Shown here: piece after piece, positions 11,892 through 25,264 of the stretch
How the letters are laid out: each line of letters starts with the position of its first letter
Numbering within the stretch: position 1 is the first letter of the stretch
DNA from: Hofstenia miamia
Taxonomy: Eukaryota > Xenacoelomorpha > Acoela
NCBI GenBank assembly: GCA_004352715.1
Contig: SCFE01000025.1
Location: forward strand, 718,215-782,214
Direction of reading: 5' to 3'
DNA: 64,000 nucleotides
Position numbers and translations under genes: made by a program
Notes under the pieces: generated by a model
Databases searched by the model: none
What the model saw: only the letters and a program-made list of their open reading frames with translations
What the model was told of the DNA's origin: nothing

Positions 11892-11962
11892 CGTTGTGTG
11901 AGTTTTTTCGCACAACACAACAGCAAAACACTGTTGTGTCACACAACAGGCACAACACAACA
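11892..11962. repeat. CACAACA-rich foldback repeat
   Basis: GTTGTGTGAG-TTTTTT-CGCACAACAC forms a short hairpin, followed by ACTGTTGTGTCACACAACAG, another foldback, and CACAACACAACA. It lies next to a (TA)n tract. GAGAC/GGGAC words at about 12070-12115 may belong to the same element. Confidence 0.45.
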
Positions 11963-12173
11963 AAACAGAGTCAAAAATGTATTTGTGCGACATCCACTAA
12001 AAGTTCTAAGTTCTTAGCTATTCTTCTTACACAAATCTTTTGAATAACAAAGTATATATTTTAATTGGAGTCTCCTGCGAGACAGGGACCAAAGACAAAT
12101 CACGAGACGGGACTAATTTGAATTAATTATTGCTTTTATTGTGCATGGTATTTGCAGTATATACATATGCATA

Positions 12174-12220
12174 TACATATATATATATATATATGTGTGT
12201 ATATATATATATATATACAG
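12174..12220. repeat. (TA)n / (GT)n microsatellite
   Basis: Two TA blocks separated by TGTGTGT. Confidence 0.9.
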
Positions 12221-13360
12221 TATATATTTTGTAAATATATACTTTGTAGAGTGTGCATGTGATTATATATGATAATTTTTATGCTATAAATTTGCTTTGA
12301 TCGCACATGATATATAATGTTCAGCCGTGATACAACCTTGTTTTGCAAATAACAAGTATTTAAATATTAAATGTGAATCATTTTCATAGATTGAATTGTT
12401 CTAATTGAATAGTTAAAATTCTACTATGCATTACAAAACCTCACAATCAACTTAAGAACGTATTTTCAAAAACGTCTTAAGCTCAGATTTATTATTTCCC
12501 TGTTACAATTTGATTTATTAAAATTGCAAACGCTTAAATTATTGTCTACTCGTGTACAATCATTTAATTACGTCATCTAATTACTTTCGGTCCGTTCAAC
12601 TTTCGCTAATTTAAAAGACCGCCATTTTAACATGAAATTTCGCTAATTAATTTGAAATCAGTTGTCGGCAAGTCTATTGATGATAGTTTAGCTAATTGGC
12701 GGTGTTTGCACTTTCATAAAGAGCACATTTTAATAGATTTCTAAAATTTCATTCAACTTTGATTTTAAATAATTATAAAATAGTGATTTCGGATATTCAT
12801 TTTTTCCTTAGAATTGTGCATAATTTAGAAAAATATGGTCCCGCATTCACTTTGTATAAACTGGTGCTGGGTAATTTAAAATCCACCAAGATAGAAGCAT
12901 AAATTATATTTATTGCTATCACACTTTTATTATTAACCGTGCCGATTAAGATGGGAATCCCACCCCTAATCAAAACCCAGACTTCAGGAAAAATGTAAAA
13001 AATCAGTTTTGGTCATAAATGCTAATCGATTTTAGCCAAAGAATATCATTTTTGCTAAAACAAATTGAGTTTTGTAAGCCAAAAGTTAACAAATTTTACT
13101 TAGTAATAGACCCTAGCAACAAAGGTACCCCTCGTGTTTTTCACTTATTACGCCTAATAGATACAATAAAACAAATTGTTCGAATTGCTTAACATAAACA
13201 CATCTTGGCTACCACAAAGACTAACCCGGAAGTGTTTGCAGTAGTTGACAGTCTTTTATAAAATGTAATTTTCTGAAAATTATTTTTTTTTCGAAATTCT
13301 TAAATTTCAAAAATAATTACTTTAAAAATTTTCAATGGTATGTTCCCAGTTGTATTGCCT

Positions 13361-13519
13361 AGGTCCTGAATTAGGATCTCAACAAAATAATTATATCAGA
13401 TATTACAGTGAAAGAATGAAGGTCAAGGTGACAGAAATAGAAACATTTTGCGAAGAGAAATAGCAACTTTTAAAATATACAACCAAACATAATTTTGCTT
13501 AGATCCTAGTTCAGGACCT
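13361..13519. repeat. Inverted pair of a quasi-palindromic 19-mer
   Basis: AGGTCCTGAATTAGGATCT at 13361-13379 matches the reverse complement of 13501-13519 at 18 of 19 positions, with about 120 bases between. Each arm is itself nearly palindromic. It may be the ends of a small unrecognised element. Confidence 0.5.
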
Positions 13520-14969
13520 TGAGGAAGGTTTATGGATCCATGTCTAAAAAGAATTTTTGGGCTATATATACACATTTTGCTGACGTCATTTTTTGAAAAT
13601 TATCATTTTTAGAACATTTCACTATTTGTTGGCCAAATACATCAAAATTATTCTTAGACTAAGACCTATCTAGCTATTATACAAGCAAACTTTTATAAAC
13701 AATAGTTTAAAGAAATGGCTTGATTAGAAAGGTCTCACATTAATATAGTTGTAAGGAATGCAGTGAATTTGAATAATAAAAATAAAACACAAACGTAAAC
13801 ATACTAGCCCTAGTCATACACTGAGGTAAAGTAAAGAAAGATAAAGCAGATCATAATTGTTCAACAGTCACAACGAATTTGGAAAACCAAATTTATTAAA
13901 TTTTCAATAAAATATTACAATATAATGTTTTTGGAAATGTCAGTGAGAAATTTATATCTAGCTATTTAAGTGCCATGTAGTTTTACACCTAGTATGCAAA
14001 CACTGACAATTTGCACGATTTTGGTATCAAAAAGAATATTGTTTTAGTAAAAAGAATATATTCCCCAGTTTTAATATAATATATGCTATCTTCAAAGTAA
14101 ATTCTTTTGAAATAGCAGGTCTATATAATTACAATCAATCTTAATTCCGATTTGGTAAACAATGTCTTTGTTTTACATCACATTGTCGCAGAAACCGAGT
14201 TACTTATATCATGGAACTTTGTTTATCCACATGCATGATTTATAGCAAAATAGAGAAGCCTGTTATAATTCATTCCGTCATAATTTTTAATTGTATTTAT
14301 ATAAGCTCTGTGTTATAAATCGTCAGTGATTATCAAGTTGAGCTCAATTATATTTATATTTCTTTACGGAAGACCTCGTGTATTGCCGTAAAGGTTTACT
14401 TGAAAATTTAACACAACCGATTGTGTAATTATCTACTTGAAACCTTCCTAGGATTTACTTAAGAAAAATTTCTTCATTACTTTACTTTACATTACGTCAC
14501 TTTACTTTACGGCAGTGTACAACCAACCTAAAGAGAGGTGAATCCTTAACTAGGATAAATTAATGTTTTACAATTTTGCAGAACATCGTTTCTAGGTGAA
14601 TTGATTTGTGTATTATAATCGGTTTTTAATTCTTGAATTCAGGTTCTGCTCTGCTGATTGCGATTTACCGAATATATTTCAAGCCAGTCTTAGCTGTCAC
14701 TTCAATGTTTGAACACCACCTACCTCCCCAACGGCCCTTCCTTCGCTGGTCTTTCAGGGAATGGGACAAGACACCGGGACTAAAAATATACCTTCGGGAC
14801 CAGATACGAGACATGACCACACCCAGGTACTTCAAGATACCCAGATACTTCTGTACAATAAACCAATAGAGACACCCCTGGGTCGGTGACAACGTTAAAA
14901 AAATAATTCAACTTCAGGTAGTTACATACAAAATTTTATGTTGTTTGCACCATTAGTTACTAAGATAAT

Positions 14970-14995
14970 AGGGGTGGGTAGTTTTGCCCGCCCCT
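14970..14995. repeat. GC-rich hairpin (GGGTGGGTAGTTTT family)
   Basis: AGGGGTGGGTA and TGCCCGCCCCT flank a GTTT loop, an 11-bp stem with two mismatches. The same arm-loop-arm design occurs at 25707-25738. Confidence 0.5.
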
Positions 14996-15799
14996 GAATA
15001 TGTGCTGAGGAGAACTCCCCCGCAATATTATTAAGCCCTATCACACAACATGAATTACAAAATTTAACGAGAAACCTGTTGTAGGCAGGTTGTATTTGCA
15101 AGGTGAATTTATGTGATAACGCATCAAATGAAAACTGATGCATTTTATCAACACTGACTAGCAAAAAAAGTTTGAACTCACTTGATGCACAAATCTAAAT
15201 AGTAATGTAATATGGACCCTTTCTTGGACAGAAGCACTGACGAAATTAAGTGTAATAGTAGAACCTAAAAAGACAGATATCGTAAATATATTAAACAGAA
15301 ACTTTGAAAACATCAGTAAGTTCAATTTTGAATTATACAGAAATAGAAACTGTACTACAATAACCTAATATCACAAAGCAGCAGTTGCATTTCAACATAT
15401 TTTCTTATTATCAACTCAGAAATGTAATAAATAAACTAAGTAACTAAATAATATTCAATTTTGTGGTTTCAGTGACCACCATATTAGATAATTAAAAAAT
15501 ATTTTCGATGAATACCTCTTCGCGCCATTTAATCAATGTATAATTAATAAATAATCATTTTCCTAAAATTTTACAAAAGCGGATATATCAACTTCATTTA
15601 AAGAGGGTTGATTCCAGATACTACTGATCAATTAATGTAAGACATTCCTTCGCAAAAGTATTGAGAAACTCTTAGTTGCCCAAATGTACAAGGTTACAAA
15701 TGACCATTTAAGTTCAGCACATCTGATGGAACTTCATAAATCACAAAAAATCATAATTAAAATTAGTTCTCAACCATATAATTCAGTGAACTTTGTTAT

Positions 15800-16140
15800 C
15801 TTAATAGAAAAATTGAATCAACCGGGCTTAGAATCAGTGCAATAAATTTCATTATGAGTTTCTTAAGCTATTATACACCACAAGGAACAAAATTGATCAT
15901 ATTTCTTCAGACTATACTATTTCAAATCTAGGCATGCCACCAAGAAAATAATTTAGGACCTATTTTATTTGTGTTAAATGTCAATGAGATGTTAAAATCT
16001 TTATTACATGTAACCATTTACCAATATTGAGAAGATACTTGTACATTAGGTACGAAGAGCAAAACAACATTGAAGTAATCAGACTTTTGACAAAAGATAT
16101 TGAAATCTAATTACCTATTTCTTTATTAATAAATTAGTCG
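15800..16140 (+). pseudogene. Degenerate LINE reverse transcriptase fossil
   Basis: Translation in shifting frames gives SFLSYYTPQGTKL, then GPILFVLNVNEMLKSLL and YQY followed by a stop and EDTCTL. This is recognisable as the RT stretch between the GxPQGSxLGPxLF motif and the YADDT active site. Several stops and at least two frameshifts mark it as old. It has no start codon and no intact ORF. It resembles the oppositely oriented fossil a few hundred bases downstream. Confidence 0.6.
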
Positions 16141-16369
16141 CAGTGTCATATTTGCGAGCAAAATTTACGGTTTTTATTGCCCTATTGTAGGATTGTGTAT
16201 GTAGTTGACGGCTTTTGGCAGGCAGTTGAAATAAGAGGAATGAGCAAAATTGTAAATGTGGCATGTAAAATACATTTATTATTTGAGTGTGGTATTCTTC
16301 AACAAAACCCGTAAGTGATATAAATATTGTATGTTAGAAGACATTTTCCTGATTTTTTTTAAAAAGAAC

Positions 16370-16750
16370 TCATCAAAATTTAATTCTTTATCAATTTAGA
16401 CACCTAATTATTTCACTGATTTTGTTTGTTCAATGCTTTCTTCAAAGATTGTTAATCCAATATCTTTATTTATGGTTGTTAATTGTTTAGATGAAAAAAT
16501 ATTAAATTGAGTATTACCTGTTTATTTTTAGATGGTTATCATCAAAAATAGGTCCCTGGTTTTTCAATGTTTGATTGCAAGATATTAGCAGCAATAAATG
16601 CATTTTTGGCTTTTGTTAATAAACAGGTATCATCGGCGTTTTGATAGATTTCACAATTTTTAACGTTAGCTGTTATATCGATTAAATATAATGCAAATAA
16701 AATGGGCCCTAGAGCGGTGTCTTGTGGCAAACCCCGATTTTTCCTCATTC
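16370..16750 (-). pseudogene. LINE reverse transcriptase fragment
   Basis: A 68-codon frame reads RGLPQDTALGPILFALYLID, then YQNADDTCLL (the RT active site, with N before ADD) and AANILQSNIEK. After a frameshift it continues as DDNHLKIN. The GLPQxTxLGP and ADDT motifs with correct spacing identify RT palm sequence of a CR1/Jockey-type LINE. It is cut at both ends and faces the + strand fossil, so two insertions of related elements, or an inverted pair, are present. Confidence 0.75.
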
Positions 16751-17788
16751 AACAAAACTCCCTGCTCCTTATGTTTAAAAAAATTATACATTCATTTAGT
16801 TCCTCTTGGGAGGCGGAATGTTAGTAATTGGATTTTACTGAAAATCTTGAAGGCATATGTAGACCATGATTGATAATTCAATAATTTTATATATAAGAGA
16901 ATTTCTCTTTTCCGTCATCTGCATCGTCCAGATATGAGAAAGTCTGGAATGTAGAATTTCGATATATGGTTAATTGAGAGACTGCCTACTAGATATAATT
17001 TATATCTTAATTATTATAGAAATACATAATAATAATTCCAATTAATAATAATAATGAAGAAACCTTAAAAGCATCATTGTAAATATGAATGTCACATATA
17101 CTCATATTTAGAACATCCGTGATCAGTGATCACTAATAATATCGAATCGTCGTAATATTTTTTCAGTACAAGCAAAATGAAATGGAAACTGGTTTAATTA
17201 AACATTTAGCTAAATTTATATATCTCTATATCGGATGGTTGGAAAATAGCAGACGCATTGTTTTTCTACGACTTGTTGAGCAAGATAGATTTGCAAACAT
17301 TTGTACGTCGGATGTCATAAGGAGTTGATATTCTTTGACATGTTTTGAATGTAGTCAGACTATCCATTTTTATTTGCTGCTTTTTTGTCTGGAATTCAAT
17401 TAGTTTTGTTTACACTATCGATTTCAGCAGATACGTACGTAAGCAGTAAGTGGTTTTGAATTGGAATAATTCTTCAGATTAATCGTACAACTCGGGCTTT
17501 CGCAAGTAACATTTAACGTTAATTTTGCGCTAATTTTTAACTTCGCTATATTTTTTTGGCTCAAAAAGCGTGATTGGTATCCTTTTAAGGTTTATTAGGA
17601 GAGTAATTTTTTAACGGTTATAGAGACGAGCCATTTAAGAAATGTATTTGTTAACATTTAACAGCGTAAACTCGGCCCAAACAAATAAAATAAACCATAT
17701 GCTGAAATAAATGCTAATAAATAGCATCAAGAGTAAACAGAGGTTTCAGCTAAATACCTGCAGTTTTCTAAAAATTAATATACATGTA

Positions 17789-18353
17789 CAGTGGTGTGCA
17801 AAAGTCTGAATGCACCTACATAATTGTATATAATAACTCTTTCACATATCTTTAGCAAATATACATGGTGAAAACAGTATTACATGTTTATATTTGTTCA
17901 TATATTAAATGTGTTGCTTAGATTGTATATGTAATGAGATGTGTGGCACATGGGAGCAATTTGCATTACATTCTTAATATGGAGCTCTTACTTAGTATTT
18001 GTGCAAATATAGTGCTGCTAAGAGATGAAAGCTATACTCATATCAACAAATTGTTGTAAGTCTTGGAGGTGCACAACATGCAATTGCCAGACAATCATCT
18101 AATGGCAGTAAAGTTTTGGAAAAGGTAGTGGGAGATGCAGAAAGCCTGATCCACCAAATAGTGACTTCTAATCCTAGTGTTAGAAACTCATTTGTATTGG
18201 GCCAACTTCCACCAGAGGTGCAAATCAACACCTCAACAATGTGCTGGCACTTCTCCAAAAAGGTTTTTCTTATATTCTTTTTGCCAACACTTGTGGTTTA
18301 AGCTACTGAAATCAATAAAAATGCAGGTGTATTCAGACTTTTGCACACCACTG
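17789..18353 (+). mobile_element. Tc1-like short element with intact TIRs and TA duplications
   Basis: Terminal inverted repeats of about 33 bp begin CAGTGGTGTGCAAAAGTCTG and match the other end with two mismatches. TA flanks both ends (17787-17788 and 18354-18355), the target duplication of Tc1/mariner elements. The 565-bp body carries only the start of a transposase: IVLLRDESYTH (first helix-turn-helix), then, in another frame, VVGDAESLIHQIVTSNPSV and QINTSTMCWHF, matching the second DNA-binding subdomain. The catalytic domain is absent. Frameshifts separate the coding pieces. It is best read as an internally deleted, non-autonomous derivative. Confidence 0.88.
18116..18258 (+). pseudogene. 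Tc1-like transposase DNA-binding subdomain remnant
   Basis: A short open frame within the TIR element: ESLIHQIVTSNPSVRNSF, LPPEVQINTSTMCWHFSKK. The pattern (R/E)xIxxIVxxNPxxS...QLPxxVxxSxxTVxRxL is that of the second helix-turn-helix of Tc1-like transposases. It ends where the DDE domain should begin. Confidence 0.6.
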
Positions 18354-19408
18354 TAAATGTTTATCTTTTGCATAACTATTTTAAAATATACCGGTATATA
18401 GATAGTATTAAATAAAAACTATTTACGGCAATAGGTCACCGGATCAATAATTGATATGGGGCAATTGCATATATGTTATTACTAGGGCACCAAAGTAATA
18501 AAAGTCATATTTTCTTGTTAGGTTATTTTGCAGTCTGCATAAAATAAGATGGTTTTCAGACCTAGGTTCCAGTGAAATTTGAAATTAAAACCATAAAAAG
18601 CCATATTTTTGTTTTTTGGAAAACATGGTACTATTTGTGGGGAAATATGATAAAAGTAATATTTTGGCATAGTTTCATTACTAAGAAAAAAACTTAAAAA
18701 TTCATGGTAGGTTGCCTTAAAGCAAAACAAATTGGAACTATTTCAATACATTCACTGAGGTTCAACTATATTCTAAATCAGTGGACATATACATCATTAT
18801 TGGAGGTTTTTTTGTCATCGCAGCAAATCAGTATGAGTTTTAATGACAAGTTAGTGCTTTTAATTTTTGGCTTTTTATTAAGTAAGGGTTTTTGTATTTG
18901 TTTTATATTGTTCTAGTAATTAAATATGGCTTAAATATAGATCATTTTGAAAAAAAGGAAAGTTCATATTTTAGAACATATTTAACAAAATTTAACAAAT
19001 AACCAAAATAAATAAATTAGGTACGATTCAATTTTGTTAATCTTCTGAATATCTAAAAGACATATAACGTTTTATATGGTTAAAAACATTGAATATGAAC
19101 ATATGATAATTCTTACAATTCAAACCTGGATTCAATTTGAGGAATGTTTTTCAGCATTTTTTTCTAGAAGAAGAACTGAATAAATTTCGTGACTGACGTC
19201 GACTTCCCCTTATTTCTTTGATGTAGGCCTTTCTATTGCCTGAAAAATCTACTCGATTAAAATATAATGAAATGTTTATAAGTAATACGTTAAAAATGCA
19301 GGCCTATGTTATTGGTATTTGACACAATTCACTCGGCAGTAGGAAGTGCATATACACATAATTACAACATTATGCAAAAGATATACTAATGTTTCGACCC
19401 CACATGTT

Positions 19409-19891
19409 ACAATTTTAGGCAATGAGCTAGATCTATTCTCCATGAAAATTTTAAAATAAATTAAAATAATACAAACGTTTATATGCACTTAATTTATAAC
19501 ATTTAGAATGATTATGAGTATATTTAATTAATCTTTTTAAAAAACATAATTTTAAATAGAATATTCAAAGATATATATAAAATTTATTTATTTTTTATGT
19601 ATATCCGTCAGGATTGTACGTGAATCATGCTTTTCCGATNNNNNNNNNNNNNNNNNNNNNACAATTTTAGGCAATGAGCTAGATCTATTCTCCATGAAAA
19701 TTTTAAAATAAATTAAAATAATACAAACGTTTATATGCACTTAATTTATAACATTTAGAATGATTATGAGTATATTTAATTAATCTTTTTAAAAAACATA
19801 ATTTTAAATAGAATATTCAAAGATATATATAAAATTTATTTATTTTTTATGTATATCCGTCAGGATTGTACGTGAATCATGCTTTTCCGAT
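19409..19891 (+). repeat. 231-bp exact duplication around a 21-N gap
   Basis: The 231 bases ending at the gap (19409-19639) recur exactly right after it (19661-19891). As with the duplication in LARGE, the gap is 21 Ns, so this is most likely an unmerged contig overlap rather than biology. No coding sequence is affected. Confidence 0.9.
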
Positions 19892-22854
19892 TCATTTCAA
19901 GCCAAACTAAATAGTATTTTTTTAAATCTGTACCAACCAATATTGACCCAATTCATTCAAAACTTAAGATAGGAATTCCATTTGGAAGATATAAAATAAT
20001 TTCCTCAATAACTAAGGAAGAGTCGAACATTGACTGTATATGACACTCCTAAAAGCACAATAGGAGAAAACAAATCACTAGGACGATTGAAATTATGTTG
20101 TTATAGTATTTTCTCCCAACAAAATGCATATGACTGCATGCTACTAGACTTAGGTTTCAATAGTCGGACACGTGTACATTGATTTTGAATAGTTGACACC
20201 AGTTAAGCTGGATTAGCAAAGCTCTAAAAAATTTGAAACTCATGTCAAACGTAGACTAAGTAAATTTGCATATTACCACCTCGACAAAAAAAGAGTGATT
20301 TTCTCTGCCTAAATTACGTATTTCACTATAAATGAACATTTGCAATTTATTGCAATATTATATTGCTAGCAAATTTCTATTGTAATACATTTATTCTCCA
20401 TTTATTACATTTCAATATTATTAAAATACACTATTGCAAGGCCTTGCGTCTGAGCATCGCATGCCTTTCATACTAAGTTTGACTAATATAACCACTGTAT
20501 CAAATACACTTTGTGTAAATCTTTTGTAATGCTTCATACCAAATTTGGAAAACAATACTCGCCAAATATGACACACTACTCTTGATTATGTCCCTCTTAC
20601 GCAAGCATTATTAAAAAATTTTTTGTTAAAATTACTACAAATTCTTTGGAGGTAATCAATTAAGTTGACATAGATTATTATCGTTTGTAAAAAATCCTTT
20701 TATGCATTGTCATATGCCACCTCATGTGTGGATATTTGCTACTGCAAGTGCGTAAAACTTGCTCTACCTTTCAGACGAAAAGCTGGAGCAGTTTGAAAAT
20801 TTTGTGGAGTCTAAGTTGCTTATCTTGAGATTTTTTTTCATAAAGATCCATCCATTACTTTTTAATAAATCCTGCTGAAAACAATGACAATTAACTAAAA
20901 TACCAATTAAGATACAGGGATTGACACAAAGTCACACAATATTGATTTCAATTAAAAATTTGCAAAAATAATTCAATTAAAAGCTGAAATTGCGTTTGCA
21001 TTATGCTCGATAAATCGAAAGCCTGCGGTCAAAGAGGACCCAAACAACGTTTAGCTAGTATATAGCAATATCTTTGCAAATTGGAAGTAGTGCATCTCAG
21101 TAATTAAACTAAGCATACATTCAGGAAAACTAACAAACTTCCAGGTTTTTGGATCGAGCTCATCAGGAGAAAATGCTGATTGTGCATGGCTGGGTTAAAA
21201 AATTCACCAAACATCGATGAACTGTTAATAATTAGTCTTATTGGAAGAATCTTTTTGAACTTAAATTTAACCAAAGGCATTGATGGCTGTAATTACTGAT
21301 TTAACAAAAACGCTAGTGAAAGCGGCATTACATAATAAACTTGGCGTATCAAGCTCGAAAAAGCTATCAGAGAAAATTAAATGAACTAATGTATAGACGC
21401 AAACTGAAGTTTAGTTTATTTAATAATTGCTTCATAAATAAAGATAAATTCATCAGGAAAACGTATCATGTTAACAGGGGATTATTTAGGTGTATATTTT
21501 TAAAAAATGTTTGCTAAAATTTTATAGAACTGAAGTAGCTCATTTGACGCTCCCTGATATTAGAATGATTTTTTTTAATAATTTCATAACATAAAAATAA
21601 TTTTTCCAATACTAAGTACATTTTCTTTTATTAATGATCAATGATTTTAAATATTTTTTAAATTCTACTGTCCTATTCGCAAAATTATAAGAGAAACTAA
21701 AATTTCTTTTTTCTACTACTAAAATCTTAAATAGAAAAAATAGAATTCTACATGAATTTTCTTTTAAGGTCTGTTTATGACTTTTACATATTTGATTACA
21801 CTTACTTAATCTCAATGGAATTTGAAAGAGCAATAGTTTAACATATCAATAAAAATTTGAAATTAAAATACAACTGTCTAGCTATTCACCCAGGTGTAGG
21901 AAAATAGCGTTTTGATTTCACAATTTAGCTCTAAATATACAGAGCTCCCATAAATATATGTGGACCATTTTGTTTGTATATAAACTTAAATTATCATTTT
22001 GACTCTACTTGTGTGGTAGGTAATATTCTTTTCAAGTAGATAAATTCAATTTAAATTCAAAAAGAAAGAAATATATAAACAGATTTGTCGCAAGAACTTT
22101 AATAAACTCTAGATTATCTGTTGATCTTCGGTCATAATAGAATTATTAAAAGTTATTCCATCAGGAGCTCAGAATAAATATTTGGCTTAGAGTGGTTGTT
22201 AAACAGCATGCAAAATCACATACGCAAATAAACACGAACACGTTTGGATAATCATATTATCAGGCATGTATTGGATAAATAAATATGAATCAATTGGTAC
22301 ACTTTGTAATAAATTTTAAGGGTAGGTATAATTATATATATATAACCTTGGGCTGGAAACAATATACACATTCTCGAGTTAAATTTAGTTGTTAGTAACT
22401 TTATTTGAAAGATAAACACATTATACACATAGGCCTTTGAGCTCAAAATGCAACGTCTATTTTATGTCTACAGAATTATTTTGTTGTAGGTTTGCAATTT
22501 TAAGGTTAACCTCTAGGGCAAGAGATTTTATAAATTGGAAAAATCCTAGTGAAATGTATTTAAAATCTAAATATAGTACAGAATTTAAATCATGTGTAAA
22601 TGTTTCCATATAAGTAAAATCAATGCAATATCAGATGTGTTTGAAAATTCAGTATTAAACAGTTGCATTTAGCGGACCACTACACTTGTTACGAAGAGAA
22701 TATTCAAACCCTGATGTTTTACTAGGCAAAGTTCCATATGAATATGTAATGATTATCCCAAGTTCTTATTGAAATAATAATATAACTGTGATATCCATGA
22801 ATACTTTATGCTAACAGCAGAAAAATATAAAGTATACTCTTTCATATTTAAGAT

Positions 22855-23017
22855 ATCCTCAAAGTTAGAAGGCGAGAGACAATGAATCGAGACTTCGAGC
22901 AGCTCAGTGAAGAGAATTATCGCTGCCGATCCATGTTTCTAGAGATTTATTGTTTAATAAAAACTAACTTCAGATATCAGTGTAGTGGAGCTGATTTTGT
23001 TGCCTATATTTGTTGAA
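22855..23017 (+). other. Unrecognised short frame in a locally GC-richer patch
   Basis: ILKVRRRETMNRDFEQLSEE, then NYRCRSMFLEIYCLIKTNF and a stop, about 54 codons. Local base composition is more balanced than in the kilobases around it. Possible exon or element remnant; unidentified. Confidence 0.15.
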
Positions 23018-25240
23018 AGGCTCCTTCTTTTTAATTTAGGGTTGAAAACATTGCTTCATTGATTTGAAAATAACAGTCGCATAGTTATCGATATTATTGA
23101 ATTCAAGTTATATTCTTTGGCGTGAAAACACCGCATACTAAATTTTCAAATATTCGGATTTAACTGGGGATGATCCTTAAATGCAACCGCAGGTCACTGT
23201 AAAATATATCTGTTCAAGAATATCTGAAAATTACTAGAGTCAGCATATTTTTTTTCCTTGAATTAAGAATTTTGCTATTAAATTATAAAAAATACAATAC
23301 TTACAAATGCATTGTTTCAATTTATTCTTCTACAGCAATAAACCACCTTCACTTCCTGTTGCGAAGAGTTTCATATAGTACCATTCAACAATTACTGATA
23401 AAATTAATTGCTCGATAATAAAATTACTGAGTTCATCACAATTGGAAATGATTTATTGCAAAAGCAGGACAAAAATATTAACGTAGCACAATGCTAGTGT
23501 ATACATTTTTGACATTATTCTTTCCATAGAAATATTAATTTTGTTAAAAGTAATTTATGACATACATTTTTAAAAGCAATTCATATCAATGTAAGTAATA
23601 ATTTATTTGTTATAAAACTCACTTCACAATATATATTTTAATTTCAACATTCTAATAAAATTTGCTTTGAATAATTACTGTATTGTTTGATATATACATC
23701 AATAAAATTTTTCATGTTTATGCTATATTAAGCTGATTATAAAGCTGTATCTTAAATGTAGACTACTTGTGTCGGATAATACGAACAGAAAAAAATATAA
23801 GTCTATTTTTGATTTAGCAGTCAAATTTGAACACACAAGACTACAATTTGATCGGTTTTGCATGATTCATGAAAATGAAGAAAATTAAGTTTTGGCCAAA
23901 AAATCTCTCCCGCCCAATACCAACTACTGAGATCAAACTTTTATTGAATTGCAGCTAGTTATGAAGTTACATCTACGAATTGCTTATTTTGGGGTTATTT
24001 TTTAATGCCTTTATATATAGAGGCAGCGAGTGTCATCAATTCCATTTTATTGCAAATAACAAAACAATTCAATTTAAAGTAATCAAAGAAACGAAGACAC
24101 ATGCTTATCGAGCAATATTTCAATTGAGATCTGCTAATTGATGCTCCTTAGTGATTGGATCATTTGACTACCTTCTAGGAATTTTTCACACAATTAAATT
24201 AACTTTAATGCTGCAGCTTAGCATCTCATTTTTGGAGAATGCGATATGTAGCTTTAGGATTGAAGAAGGATTGAGTGATGAAATCGAAAAGTCTTGTAAT
24301 TTAAACTGGCTTTAAAATACAAATAGAAGCATGTTTGTTTCTGTTTTGAAAATGATGGAGAGCATGCGATAAACCTGAATATCATTTGTTTTAGTTGACA
24401 ATTCAAAACATCTGTTCCAAAACTGAAATCAGATTTATTTCAGGCGCGTTGTATTCCTTTCGAAAATCGATATTCATGTTTATTACCTTAGGAAAGTCCA
24501 TCAATTGAAAAAAATGAACGTTCTGAATTTATATCTTTTAGATTTACATTGAATTGCCTTAAATATTTATTCATAACCAAGATTTAAGTTTTACTGGCCA
24601 TGTATTTGTTTGATTAAATATTTGTCTTCGGAGTTGTCAAAACATCAATAAATAAGATTAGAGTTTGTCAACACTTTTGACTTCTTTGCCGTTATTGGGA
24701 CAATAAACAGATTGAGGATATTTACTCCTTTGACTTTACAAATATCAAAATTTTTGTTTAAGCCACCACATTATTCATTTTAATTGAATCTCGACAGTTT
24801 TATGAACAACTAAAATATTTGAAATGACCATCGAAGTTCAAGTGACTTAATTTATTAATGTTCTTCATTGCATTCTACAGTATTTGCATGTTAAACATGT
24901 CGCGGTGTTATCTGTATAAAATATTTGAATTATGAATTCTGCAATTACTAATGTAAGTAAATTATAAGATTTTTAACGCATAACGATTTATTTGCTAAAC
25001 TTTTTAAACAAAGTTTGTTTCTTACAAAAATGAAAAATATGGCCCACTACTTTTATGAAGGTCTTTCAAATTACATAACAAAATATTAAAAGCCCTCGTT
25101 TACAAAAAATTAATTAACTAGCTTGTCTTCCAAATACCAAATTCAAGACATCGTCCATTTCATTATAGTAGACAATAAGTTTTTCAGTTAGGGACTATAA
25201 CCCTGTGACGATAGGAGAGGGCTCCCGTACCACCCATTTA

Positions 25241-25264
25241 GGAGGTGGGTACAAATACCCATCC
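25241..25264. repeat. GC-rich imperfect hairpin, same family
   Basis: GGAGGTGGGTACAAATACCCATCC can fold back through GGTGGGTA / TACCCATC. It lies about 460 bases from the better-formed copy and might be the other end of one element. Confidence 0.35.

Larger units (their letters stand above)
12221..15799. other. Non-coding stretch
   Basis: Contains the inverted 19-mer pair and one GC-rich hairpin, listed separately. A CTTTACGG/CCGTAAAG stem lies near 14364-14392 with further ACTTTACTTTAC words at about 14480-14515. A 78-codon frame at 14633-14869 has no recognisable domain. No gene assigned. Confidence 0.5.

Noticed and set aside
14633-14869. 78-codon frame with a basic, Arg/Tyr-rich end
   Set aside because: Open on both strands, no recognisable motif, no support from neighbours.
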